Source: Burkholderiales bacterium (GTDB lineage: Bacteria > Pseudomonadota > Gammaproteobacteria > Burkholderiales > Ga0077523). Taken from it: DNA of 49,421 nt. Numbering within the stretch: the first letter of the stretch is position 1; each line of letters opens with the position of its first letter. The notes beneath the pieces are model-generated. The model was given only the letters and a program-made list of their open reading frames with translations, was not told the DNA's origin and made no database searches. Positions 18,873 through 26,658 of this stretch are shown here, piece after piece. The DNA is taken from assembly GCA_022843925.1 (NCBI GenBank), contig JALHMS010000007.1, positions 1 to 49,421 of the forward strand. The letters run 5' to 3'. Made by a program: the position numbers and the translations under genes.

Positions 18873-18908
18873 GAGGCGCGGTGGAAGCCCGGCCGGTAAG
18901 ATCGCGAG

Positions 18909-20279
18909 ATGTCGAATCCGCATGCTCTCCGTCAAACTGTCACCCCGGTCGACGCCCCGCCGGCAGTCACCCCGGTCAACGCCGCTCCCGCAGTCACCCC
19001 GGTCGACGCCGCTCCCGCGGGTCCCGCCACGGATGACACCCGCGACCGACGGCATCTGCGTCGTCTCGTGACGCTTCGCTGGATCGCGCTGGCGACGATG
19101 GCGGGGGCCATTGCGATCGTCCAGTTCGCGTTCGAGATCGATCTGCCGATGACGCCGCTCACGGTGGTCGTTCTGGCTGCGGTCGGGCTCAACGGCTTCA
19201 CCCGGTGGCGCATCTCCCGCCCGTGGCCCGTGCGTCCCCGCGAGGTACTTGCGCAGTTGCTGGCGGACACGGGGTTCCTCGCCGGAGTCCTGTATTTCAC
19301 CGGCGGCTGGTCGAATCCGTTCGTGTCGCTGTTCCTGCTGCCGCTCGTCATCGCCGCCACCGTCATGCCGCCGCGACACGCCTGGACGATGGCGGCGGTC
19401 ACTTTCGTCTGCTACACCCTCCTCGGGTTCTTTCACGTGCCGCTGCCTCACGTGCACCACGGCAACGACGACGGCTTCGGTTTGCACGTGCTCGGGATGT
19501 GGGTGAGCTTCGTGCTGTCGGCCGGCGTGATCGCCTGGTTCGTCGTACGCATGGCGGGCTCCCTGCGCGAGCGGGACAGCGAGCTCGCGGCGGCGCGGGA
19601 ACGGGCGCTTCGCGATCAGCACGTACTCGCACTCGGCACGCTCGCCGCGGGCGCCGCGCACCAGCTCGGTACGCCGTTGGGAACGATGGCGGTCCTGCTC
19701 CGCGATCTCGAGCACGATTTCCGAAACGACCCGGACCTCGGCGCGGAGCTGCGCCGGGTGCGTGAGCAAGTGGACCAGTGCAAGTCGATCATCTCGGACC
19801 TCGTCGCCGCCGCCGGACAGACCCGCGGCGAGGACGGGCGCGCCGAGGGGATCGACACCTTCCTCACCACGACGGTGGAGTCCTGGCGCCTGCAGCGCCC
19901 GGGCATCCCGCTATCGCTGCACCTCGACGGCTCGACCCCCCCGCCGCGGATACTGGCGGAGCGCACACTCGGGCACACGCTCTTGACGCTTCTGAACAAC
20001 GCGGCCGACGCATCGGCGGACGGGATCGAGATGCAGGGCTCCTGGACAGCCGATCAGCTCACCGTCGAGATCCGCGACCGGGGGGCGGGACTGGAACCGG
20101 ACACGCTGTCGAGGGTGGGGCGCCTCCCGATCACGACCAAGCCGGACGGCCACGGTGTCGGCCTGCTGATCGCGAATGCAGCGCTCGAGCGTTTCGGCGG
20201 GCGCGTCACCCTGACCAACCGAGCGGACCGCGGCGCCTGCACCCGGATCGAACTGCCCCTCGCCGCTCTGGCCGCATGA
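18909..20279 (+). CDS. regB: redox-sensing histidine kinase RegB/PrrB type
   Basis: A 456-residue inner-membrane kinase. Six hydrophobic segments (about residues 55-215) precede the kinase core. Between them lies the ubiquinone-binding signature GGWSNPF at residues 132-138. The H box GAAHQLGTPLGT holds the phosphorylated H251, and C291 lies exactly 40 residues later, the same spacing as H225/C265 of Rhodobacter capsulatus RegB, where the Cys is the redox switch. The ATPase part has NNAADAS, DRGAGLEPD and KPDGHGVGLLIA. The N-terminus carries three 9-residue repeats of the VTPVDAAPA type (residues 11-37), which is unusual. The regA gene overlaps its stop. Confidence 0.93.
   Translation: MSNPHALRQTVTPVDAPPAVTPVNAAPAVTPVDAAPAGPATDDTRDRRHLRRLVTLRWIALATMAGAIAIVQFAFEIDLPMTPLTVVVLAAVGLNGFTRWRISRPWPVRPREVLAQLLADTGFLAGVLYFTGGWSNPFVSLFLLPLVIAATVMPPRHAWTMAAVTFVCYTLLGFFHVPLPHVHHGNDDGFGLHVLGMWVSFVLSAGVIAWFVVRMAGSLRERDSELAAARERALRDQHVLALGTLAAGAAHQLGTPLGTMAVLLRDLEHDFRNDPDLGAELRRVREQVDQCKSIISDLVAAAGQTRGEDGRAEGIDTFLTTTVESWRLQRPGIPLSLHLDGSTPPPRILAERTLGHTLLTLLNNAADASADGIEMQGSWTADQLTVEIRDRGAGLEPDTLSRVGRLPITTKPDGHGVGLLIANAALERFGGRVTLTNRADRGACTRIELPLAALAA
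18939..19019 (+). repeat. three 27-bp in-frame repeats in the regB N-terminal coding region
   Basis: Three consecutive 27-bp units encode VTPVDAPPA, VTPVNAAPA and VTPVDAAPA. The units are nearly identical in DNA, indicating recent slippage expansion. The encoded Pro/Ala segment is cytoplasmic and precedes the first membrane helix. Confidence 0.85.
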
Positions 20280-20836
20280 TGAACGCTCCCGATCCGGCAC
20301 CCGCTGCGCCCGACTGGTTGCTGCTGGTCGACGACGACGACACCTTCCGGACCGTACTGGCCCGGGCACTTTCGCGGCGGGGCTTCGACGTGCGGGCAGC
20401 GGCCGACGTTTCCGACGCGCTCCGCCTGGCATCGGAATCGCCGCCGAGCCATGCGGTGGTGGATCTCCGCATGCCAGGGGCATCGGGGCTGGAGCTGGTC
20501 GAGGCACTGCGGCGGCGAGCGCCGGACGCCCGGATCGTGGTGCTCACCGGCTACGCGAGCATCGCCACTGCGGTGAGCGCCATGAAGCTCGGCGCGACGC
20601 ACTATCTTGCGAAACCGGCCGACGCCGATCAGATCGTGGCGGCCTTCGGGGATGGCCCGCCGCTCCTCGCGCTGGAGGACACCGCCCGCCCCCTGTCGGT
20701 GGATCGACTGGAGTGGGAGCACATCCAGCGGGTGCTCGGCGAGCACGACGGCAACATCTCCGCGACTGCCCGCGCTCTCGGCATGCACCGCCGCACCCTG
20801 CAGCGGAAGCTCGGCAAGCACGCCCCCCGCGAGTAG
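20276..20836 (+). CDS. regA: redox response regulator RegA/PrrA type
   Basis: A 186-residue two-domain regulator. The receiver has the acidic cluster D19-D22, phosphoacceptor D63 (VVDLRMPGASGLE) and Lys in YLAKPAD. After a proline-containing linker (TARPLSVDRLEWEHIQRVL) comes the Fis-like helix-turn-helix NISATARALGMHRRTLQRKL, the hallmark of RegA/PrrA/ActR/RoxR proteins. Its start overlaps the regB stop (ATGATGA), so expression is coupled. Family members control respiration, photosynthesis and nitrogen or carbon fixation in response to quinone redox state. Confidence 0.94.
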   Translation: MMNAPDPAPAAPDWLLLVDDDDTFRTVLARALSRRGFDVRAAADVSDALRLASESPPSHAVVDLRMPGASGLELVEALRRRAPDARIVVLTGYASIATAVSAMKLGATHYLAKPADADQIVAAFGDGPPLLALEDTARPLSVDRLEWEHIQRVLGEHDGNISATARALGMHRRTLQRKLGKHAPRE

Positions 20837-20924
20837 GAGCCGCTGCCGGTACCGGGAAGAACGACCCGCACCGCCAGGTGACGACCGGCACCGGCACATC
20901 GGCGCACTGGAGCCGTCCGGAAAT

Positions 20925-21060
20925 CAGGACAAAAAAAAGGGCAGCCTTTAAGGGGCTGCCCTTCGAAACCCCCTAGCGGGGGGAGGAGACCTGCTTTTAT
21001 TTGCGACCCGGCCGGCTCGCGCTTGAGGGCCCGACCGCAAATATTCTTCACAACACTATC
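20925..21060 (-). ncRNA. candidate small RNA behind regA, minus strand
   Basis: Read on the minus strand, this interval has three consecutive hairpins. The first is closed by ATTTGCG and CGCAAAT (21037-21043 with 20998-21004). The second is a C5/G5 hairpin next to a pyrimidine stretch TCTCCTCCCCCC that is complementary to Shine-Dalgarno sequences. The third is an intrinsic terminator, AAGGGCAGCC with GGCTGCCCTT, followed by eight T. No coding frame explains it, and the only minus-strand transcript that could use the terminator would begin between here and about 21200. The 5' end and promoter are not located; I do not recognise a named RNA family. Confidence 0.5.
20931..20963 (-). terminator. 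strong intrinsic terminator, minus-strand direction
   Basis: A 10-bp perfect stem (20937-20946 with 20954-20963), a seven-base loop, and eight consecutive A on the plus strand immediately to its left, which read as T8 on the minus strand. In the plus direction there is no T tract, so it serves regA poorly and is best explained as the end of a leftward transcript. Confidence 0.75.
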
Positions 21061-21218
21061 AACAGCTTACCAAGTCCCACGGAAATTCATAGGGGCTATC
21101 GGCAAATTTTCCATTCCGGGGACGACCCTGCTGCCCGATTTGCGAATCCCATGATGAGACCGTACACCCACCGGCGAGTTGCCGCTATCGTTCGCTGATC
21201 CACGCACCGGAGTCCAAC

Positions 21219-21872
21219 ATGTCCCCCGTCCCGTCCCTGAAGACGCCCCGCACCACCGTCCGCCGCATGCCGAAGCGCGGCAGCTACGACTTCGACACGG
21301 TGGCGGCCATCCTCGACGCCGGCTTCCTCTGCCATCTCGGCTTCGTGGCCGATGGTCAGCCATACGTCGTTCCGACGGCCTACGGTCGGGAGGAGCGGCT
21401 CATCTACGTGCACGGGTCCGCCGTGAGCCGCACGCTCGGCGCCCTCGCGGAGGGTGTACCGGTGTGCATCACCGTGACCCATCTCGACGGTCTCGTGCTC
21501 GCCCGATCGGGATTCCACAGCTCCATGAACTACCGCTCGGTGATGCTGCTCGGGCGCGCGGAGGTCGTCCCGGCCGATCGCAAGGTGCACGCGATGGAGG
21601 TGATCTCCGAGCAGATCCTCCGTGGACGCTGGGCCGACCTGCGGCCGATCAAGCGCAAGGAGGTGAACGCCACGGCCGTCCTGCAGATCCCGATCGAGGA
21701 GGCCTCCGCGAAGGTGCGCACCGGCCCGCCCGGCGACGACGAGCCGGACTACGCACTGCCGATCTGGGCTGGCGTGATCCCGCTGACGCTGAAGGCCGGG
21801 AAGCCCATCCCCGATCCGCGCCTCGCCGCCGACACACCGATACCCGCGAACGTGAAGCGCTGGCGGCGCTGA
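21219..21872 (+). CDS. pyridoxamine 5'-phosphate oxidase-family (flavin-nucleotide-binding) protein
   Basis: A 217-residue soluble protein of the Pyridox_ox_2 type, with a split-barrel FMN-binding fold. Typical stretches are GFLCHLGFVADGQPYVVPTA near residue 35, LIYVHGSAVSRT near residue 60, and FHSSMNYRSVMLLGRAEVV near residue 100. Members reduce or oxidise small molecules with FMN or only bind flavin or heme; the substrate cannot be told here. It is transcribed away from the candidate small RNA and converges with the transporter gene at its 3' end with a 22-bp gap. Confidence 0.87.
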   Translation: MSPVPSLKTPRTTVRRMPKRGSYDFDTVAAILDAGFLCHLGFVADGQPYVVPTAYGREERLIYVHGSAVSRTLGALAEGVPVCITVTHLDGLVLARSGFHSSMNYRSVMLLGRAEVVPADRKVHAMEVISEQILRGRWADLRPIKRKEVNATAVLQIPIEEASAKVRTGPPGDDEPDYALPIWAGVIPLTLKAGKPIPDPRLAADTPIPANVKRWRR

Positions 21873-21894
21873 CCCCGGGCATCGCGCGACAACG

Positions 21895-22821
21895 TTACTC
21901 GATCGCGCTCTCCGGCTCCTCGTCTTTCACGTAGCGATGGCCCCAGGCCACGTAGAGTCCGCTCGCCACGATGACGGCCATCCCGATAAGCGAATGCAGG
22001 TCGGGGACGTCGTTGAACACGAGATAGCCCGCCAGGCTGATCCACAGTAGCTGCGTGTAGCCGAACGGCGAGAGCGCCGAGGCGCGCTCGATCTCGAGGG
22101 CCTTGATGAGCAGGTAGTGGCCGCCCATCCCCGCGGCGCCCAGGAGCAGGAAGATCGGCAGGTGCGCCGGCGCCGGCGTCTTCCACGTGTGCGGCAGCAT
22201 GAACGACATGAACACGAAGCCCACCAGTGCCGTGTAGAACAGCGCGGTGATCGGACTGTCGCCGCCGCTGATCCGCCGGGTGAGGATCTGATACAGGCTG
22301 TAGCAGAAGGCGGAACCGAGCGCGAGGAACACGGCGGGATTCAGCATCGCGCTCCCGGGTCGTACGATGAAGAGCGTGCCGCCGAAGCCGACGAGGATCG
22401 CGATCCAGCGGCTGAGCGAAACGCCCTCCTTCAGCAGCCATACCGCGAAGACGGTGACCAGCAGAGGCGACACGAAACTGATCGCCTTCACCTCGGCCAG
22501 CGGGAGGAAGCTGATCGCGCCGAAGTTGCACAGCGTCGAGCCGAGCATGAGCGTTGCACGCGCCAGTTGGCTCGTGGGCTGCACGGTGCGCACGAGCCGC
22601 GTGCCCATCGAAGGCAGGAACAGCACCACCATCAGTCCGACGTGACCTGCGTAGCGCGCCCACACCACCATGGGCACCGGGTAGGTCCGGCTCAGCCACT
22701 TGGCCGTGGTCTCCAGCACGGTGAAACAGAGCGCCATGGCGAGTACCATCAGGACGGCACGCGGGTTCACACCCCTGCGCGCGACGCGATCGCCTCGAGC
22801 GATATCCGGATCCTGTGTCAT
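21895..22821 (-). CDS. DMT-superfamily (EamA) transporter
   Basis: A 308-residue inner-membrane permease with ten hydrophobic helices arranged as two EamA repeats (about residues 20-145 and 160-290). The first repeat ends with SRWIAILVGFGGTLFIVRPG and the second with HSLIGMAVIVASGLYVAW, the matching segments of the two halves. Such proteins export metabolites or amino acids; the substrate is unknown. The start at 22821 was chosen because the longer open frame upstream has no homology and crosses the promoter region of the divergent gene at 23014. Confidence 0.88.
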   Translation of the reverse strand: MTQDPDIARGDRVARRGVNPRAVLMVLAMALCFTVLETTAKWLSRTYPVPMVVWARYAGHVGLMVVLFLPSMGTRLVRTVQPTSQLARATLMLGSTLCNFGAISFLPLAEVKAISFVSPLLVTVFAVWLLKEGVSLSRWIAILVGFGGTLFIVRPGSAMLNPAVFLALGSAFCYSLYQILTRRISGGDSPITALFYTALVGFVFMSFMLPHTWKTPAPAHLPIFLLLGAAGMGGHYLLIKALEIERASALSPFGYTQLLWISLAGYLVFNDVPDLHSLIGMAVIVASGLYVAWGHRYVKDEEPESAIE

Positions 22822-23013
22822 CGACGGCAGTGTAGCGGATCGACACCGTCCTTCCGCGGCGCAGCACGGCGGGAGTGCCTCGGCCCCGGGGAACCTCTCG
22901 ACCGATACAGATGCAACTGCGTGTCGTTCGTGAGGTATCCTGCGCTGCGCGCGCCCCATCGGGACCGCGCGAACCCGAACGACACGCCAACACCCGCAGG
23001 AGGAGAAAGAAAA

Positions 23014-24159
23014 ATGGAACGTGTTCACCAGCATGCGTTCGTCGACCTGTCCAAGCCAGTGGCAGCCGCGAAGGTGCCGACCGTGGAGACCCGCCGCGGT
23101 TTTCTCAGCAAGGTGACGGGCCTGGCCGCACTGACCGCGATGGCGCCCGAGGCCTTCGCGCGGAACTTCATCGACCAGTACGATCCCGACGGGCCCATCG
23201 CCCGGTACCCCAACCCCGACGTCATCGTTCTCGACAAGCGCTTCAAGTACAAGCTCGGCAACACGCCGATCGTGCGCCTCTACCGCGGCACGATGTGGGC
23301 CGAAGGCCCGGCCTGGAACGGCGTGGGCCGCTACCTGATCTGGAGTGATATTCCGGCCAACGAGCAGCTGCGCTGGATCGAGGAGGACGGCCACGTCTCC
23401 CGCCAGTTCCGCTACCCCGCGAACAATTCCAACGGCAACACGTTCGACTACCAGGGTCGCCAGATCGCCTTCGAGCACGGCACGCGTCGCGTGGCGCGCT
23501 ACGAACTGGATGGCAGCTACACGATCCTCGCCGACAAAGCCGACAACGGGAAGGAATTCAACGCCCCGAACGACGGCATGGCGCATCCGGACGGCTGGCT
23601 CTTCTTCACGGATCCCGGCTACGGCGGCCTCATGAACTACGAGGGCGTCCGCCTGAACACGGGCAGCCCGCAGCCGATCCAGAAGGAAGCCATCTACCGC
23701 TGCGACGGCCCCGGCAAGGTCCAGAAGGTGGCCGACGAACCCTTCAAACCGAACGGCCTGTGCTTCTCGCCCGACTTCAAGAAGGTGTACGTCGCCGACA
23801 CCGGCATCTCGCACTACGCCGAGGCGAAGAGCGTGATCTGGGTGTACGACGTCGACGGCAAGCGCCTGAAGAACGGCCGCGTGTTCGCCAGCATGGAGAT
23901 GAACGGCAAGGTCGGTTTCGCCGACGGTCTCCGCTGCGACGAGGACGGCAACGTCTGGGCCGGCATGGGCTGGGTGGGTGACGGCTACGACGGCGTCCAC
24001 GTGTTCGCACCGGACGGCACGCGCATCGGCATGATCCGCATGCCCGAGATCATCTCGAACGTGTGCTTCGGTGGCAGCAAGCGCAACCGCCTCTTCATGA
24101 CGGGCTCCACGTCGCTCTACTCGGTGTACGTGGAAACCCGTGGCGGCACGCTGACCTGA
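23014..24159 (+). CDS. Tat-exported SMP-30/gluconolactonase-family hydrolase
   Basis: A 381-residue six-bladed propeller protein of the SMP-30/LRE family, enzymes that open lactones with a bound divalent metal. A Tat-like signal lies at residues 24-50 (ETRRGFLSKVTGLAAL). Metal and catalytic positions are visible in MWAEGPAWN (Glu), NAPNDGMAH (Asn and Asp) and FADGLRCDEDGNVW (Asp). The start at 23014 follows a near-perfect Shine-Dalgarno GGAGGAGAAAG at 22999-23009. It is monocistronic, divergent from the transporter. The periplasmic location would suit lactone or sugar-acid oxidation linked to quinoproteins, but this is inference. Confidence 0.88.
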   Translation: MERVHQHAFVDLSKPVAAAKVPTVETRRGFLSKVTGLAALTAMAPEAFARNFIDQYDPDGPIARYPNPDVIVLDKRFKYKLGNTPIVRLYRGTMWAEGPAWNGVGRYLIWSDIPANEQLRWIEEDGHVSRQFRYPANNSNGNTFDYQGRQIAFEHGTRRVARYELDGSYTILADKADNGKEFNAPNDGMAHPDGWLFFTDPGYGGLMNYEGVRLNTGSPQPIQKEAIYRCDGPGKVQKVADEPFKPNGLCFSPDFKKVYVADTGISHYAEAKSVIWVYDVDGKRLKNGRVFASMEMNGKVGFADGLRCDEDGNVWAGMGWVGDGYDGVHVFAPDGTRIGMIRMPEIISNVCFGGSKRNRLFMTGSTSLYSVYVETRGGTLT

Positions 24160-24185
24160 TCGCGCCACCACCATCGCGCCGTCGT

Positions 24186-24210
24186 CGAGGCCCGCCCTGC
24201 GCGGGCCTCG
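24186..24210 (+). terminator. hairpin after the SMP-30 gene
   Basis: CGAGGCCCGC pairs perfectly with GCGGGCCTCG across a five-base loop, 26 bp after the stop codon. There is no T tract, so termination strength is uncertain. Confidence 0.5.
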
Positions 24211-24238
24211 GCGTCTCCAGGCCCCAGTGATACCCACG

Positions 24239-24811
24239 ATGCATATCCGCGCACTCCCGCGACGGTGGAATCCGTTGATGCGGGCCCGATCGGTCGCGGG
24301 GCTCTGCCTGTGGCTGATCGCCCAGTCGGCACCGGGCATGGAAGTGGAGCGCACGGACCTTGAACCGTGGGAACCCGCGATGGAGGAACCCGATGGCACT
24401 GCCGCGCCGTGGGCCATCCCGTCGGAGGCGCAGGACGAACCCGACTCGGGCTCCGACATCGCTGACGACGGGACAGGCGAGGTCGGCTACGCCAGCTACT
24501 ACGGACGGCGATTCCACGGACGCCGCACCGCCAGCGGGCATCCGTTCGATGCATCGGGCAGCACCGCCGCGCACCGCACGCTGCCGCTGGGCACGGAAGT
24601 GAGCATCACCAACCTGGCCAACGGCCGAGTCGTCACCGCGACGATCACCGACCGCGGACCGTTCATCCGCGGCCGCATCATCGACGTCTCCCGGGCGCTT
24701 GCCGCACGACTGGGATTCATCCATCTCGGCAAGACGAAGGTGCGCGTCGCGGTACGCAGCTTCAGGCCGCTCGATCCGCCACCGCGACGCCTGCCACGCA
24801 CGCCGCGCTGA
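24239..24811 (+). CDS. RlpA-like double-psi beta-barrel protein
   Basis: A protein of about 190 residues with an N-terminal hydrophobic segment (SVAGLCLWLIAQSAPGM) that should export it, an acidic linker of about 50 residues, and a C-terminal double-psi beta-barrel. The barrel has the RlpA pattern: GYASYYGRRFHGRRTASG, then HRTLPLGTEVSI, then TDRGPFIRGRIIDVSRALA. RlpA proteins cut denuded peptidoglycan at the septum. There is no SPOR domain and no lipobox Cys, so it is a short family member. The start could also be GTG at 24227 or ATG at 24278. Confidence 0.85.
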   Translation: MHIRALPRRWNPLMRARSVAGLCLWLIAQSAPGMEVERTDLEPWEPAMEEPDGTAAPWAIPSEAQDEPDSGSDIADDGTGEVGYASYYGRRFHGRRTASGHPFDASGSTAAHRTLPLGTEVSITNLANGRVVTATITDRGPFIRGRIIDVSRALAARLGFIHLGKTKVRVAVRSFRPLDPPPRRLPRTPR

Positions 24812-24851
24812 TCCATCGAAGCCGCGGCACGGCGGCCGCACGCAATCGGCG

Positions 24852-25655
24852 TCAGGCGGCCACGCCCGGGAAACGCGCCTCGATGCGACCGAGTCGGTCG
24901 ACCTCCATCACGACATGGTCGCCCGCCGCCACCCACTTGGTCTCGACGACGCTGCCGAGGAACACGAACTCGCCGGCCGCGATCCCGAGGCCGCGCTCCG
25001 AACGCTTGTTCGCGAGCCAGGCGAGCGCCTCGAACGGATGCCCCATGACGTCGCCACCGCGGCCGCGCCCGACCTCGACGCCGTTGATCCACGTGACGCC
25101 TGCCACAGCCGACAGATCGATGTCGCGGACACCCGTGACCTCCGGGCCCAGCACACAACCCGCATCGAAGAAGTCATCGGCGATGAGGGTCGGCGTGTCG
25201 AGCCGCGTGTAGTCGACGTAGCGCGCGTCGACGATCTCCATGCCGGCCATCACCGCCCCGACGGCCTCCGCGACCTCGGCCCGCGCATACGGTGCCGTGC
25301 GCGGGGGCAGCGGCATCGCAAGCCGCGCGACGATCTCGCATTCGACCCCCACGCGCACGAAATCGCCGTGCGGCACGACGGCTGGACTCGCATGCACCGT
25401 CCGCGCGAACACGCCACCCGCACACGGGTTCGGGATCTTCAGGAAGGCCTGCATCACGCTCGTCGTGCAGCCGATCTTGTGACCCGTCACGGCGCCTAGC
25501 GACGCCACGAGGCGTGCGTGCAGCGCATCCTGCACCGCGTACGCCTCGACCTCGTCCGCGGGCCGCATACCGACCGGCAGCGCATCGAGCGGCTTTCGTG
25601 CGAGGCGATGTTCCGCGAGCAGCGCCGCGGCCTCGTCGATCTGCGCCGTGTTCAT
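24852..25655 (-). CDS. 2-keto-4-pentenoate hydratase/FAH-family protein (MhpD-like)
   Basis: A 267-residue enzyme of the fumarylacetoacetate hydrolase superfamily, hydratase/decarboxylase branch. Recognisable stretches are GHKIGCTTSVMQAF near residue 58, VECEIVARLA (acidic metal ligand Glu) near residue 104, GMEIVDARY near residue 137 and AAGDHVVMEVDRLGRIEA at the end. It hydrates 2-oxo-dienoates formed in aromatic meta-cleavage pathways. Its start overlaps the stop of the aldolase gene by four bases, and hydratase followed by aldolase is the natural reaction order. Confidence 0.88.
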   Translation of the reverse strand: MNTAQIDEAAALLAEHRLARKPLDALPVGMRPADEVEAYAVQDALHARLVASLGAVTGHKIGCTTSVMQAFLKIPNPCAGGVFARTVHASPAVVPHGDFVRVGVECEIVARLAMPLPPRTAPYARAEVAEAVGAVMAGMEIVDARYVDYTRLDTPTLIADDFFDAGCVLGPEVTGVRDIDLSAVAGVTWINGVEVGRGRGGDVMGHPFEALAWLANKRSERGLGIAAGEFVFLGSVVETKWVAAGDHVVMEVDRLGRIEARFPGVAA

Positions 25656-26506
25656 TTCTTTCCCTTCGGGGATTTCTTTCCGGACTTCTTCGCCGACTTC
25701 GTGCCGTCACGCGCCGGCGCCGGTTCCTCCGACGCAGCGAGACCGCGCAGCATCCGGATGCCGGCGCCGATGCCGTTCTGCATGATCAACGTGTCGATGC
25801 CGTAGGCGATCAGGCGGAAGCCGCGCGCGTAGTAGTCGCGTGCCCACGTCTCGTCCGCCGCCATGAACCCGGCGACCTTGCCGTGCCTCCGCGCGGCGGC
25901 GACGATGCGCTCCACGCCCTTCACGTACTTCGGGTGATCGAACTGCGCGGGGATGCCCAGGAAGTCGGTGAGATCGAAGTGCCCGAGCCACACGCAGTCG
26001 ACGCCGTCGACAGCCGCGATGGCGTCGACGTTCTTCAACCCCACCTCGGTCTCGATGAGGCAGATGGTCAACGTGCGCGCGTGCGCCGTCGCGATCTTCT
26101 CGACCACCGGGCCGCCCAAATAGTCGTCGTGGGCCGCACCGAACGCCGCACCGCGACGCCCCTGCCGCGGATAGCGCGACCACTTCACGATCTCGCGCGC
26201 CTGCCCGGCCGTCTCGACCATCGGCACCATCACGCCCAACGCACCCGCATCGAGCACGCGCGCCACGTACTGATAGGCACCGGTGGGCACGCGCACGAAC
26301 GGCAGGATGTCGAGCCCTGCCGTCAGCGCGATCTGTGTCTTGATGGTCTCGAGACCGACGCCGCTGTGCTCCATGTCGAGGAGCAGGAACTCCGCGCCCG
26401 CCGCCTGGCAGATCCGGGGCAGTCCGGGCGTCATGAACTCCCACGCCATCGTCCCGAAACTCGCCTCGCCGCGGACGAGCTTTTCCTTCACCGGATTGCC
26501 GCGCAT
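25652..26506 (-). CDS. HpcH/HpaI-family class II pyruvate aldolase
   Basis: A 284-residue aldolase. Family motifs are FLLLDMEHSGVGLETIK near residue 40 (with the conserved Glu and His), PFVRVPTGAYQYVARVLDAGALGVMVPMVETAGQAR, and LTICLIETEVGLKNVDAIAAVDGVDCVWLGHFDL with the metal-binding Glu and Asp. Members split 4-hydroxy-2-oxo acids into pyruvate (or a related oxoacid) and an aldehyde. The start at 26506 follows GAAGGGAGA. The last 15 residues are a Lys/Ser-rich tail (KSAKKSGKKSPKGKK) not typical of the family. It is coupled to the downstream hydratase gene. Confidence 0.9.
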   Translation of the reverse strand: MRGNPVKEKLVRGEASFGTMAWEFMTPGLPRICQAAGAEFLLLDMEHSGVGLETIKTQIALTAGLDILPFVRVPTGAYQYVARVLDAGALGVMVPMVETAGQAREIVKWSRYPRQGRRGAAFGAAHDDYLGGPVVEKIATAHARTLTICLIETEVGLKNVDAIAAVDGVDCVWLGHFDLTDFLGIPAQFDHPKYVKGVERIVAAARRHGKVAGFMAADETWARDYYARGFRLIAYGIDTLIMQNGIGAGIRMLRGLAASEEPAPARDGTKSAKKSGKKSPKGKK

Positions 26507-26658
26507 CGTGATCTCCCTTCCGAATCGAATGTCGTCGCGATGTCGCCGACCGCTGCGCGATCCGGTCCGACATCCGGGCCGGATCGTAGCGCAGATGGTC
26601 CCGCGGACCACGCCCCCTCGGCGCGATTCGGATGCCGATGGCAGCCCGGAACCTCGCG

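Larger units (their letters stand above)
18532..18908. other. divergent regulatory region between the PEP-CTERM gene and regB
   Basis: No gene is seen in this 377-bp stretch. It contains two palindromes of the form GCGAC-N5-GTCGC (18642-18656 and 18857-18871, separate entries). A TAAGAT at 18897-18902, six bases before the regB ATG, could be a -10 box giving a leaderless or nearly leaderless message, but no matching -35 is evident. TTGACA at 18678-18683 has no good -10 at 16-18 bp. Confidence 0.5.

Noticed and set aside
21895-24459. An 854-codon frame including the DMT transporter
   Set aside because: Only the last 308 residues match the transporter family; the rest lies antisense to the SMP-30 gene.
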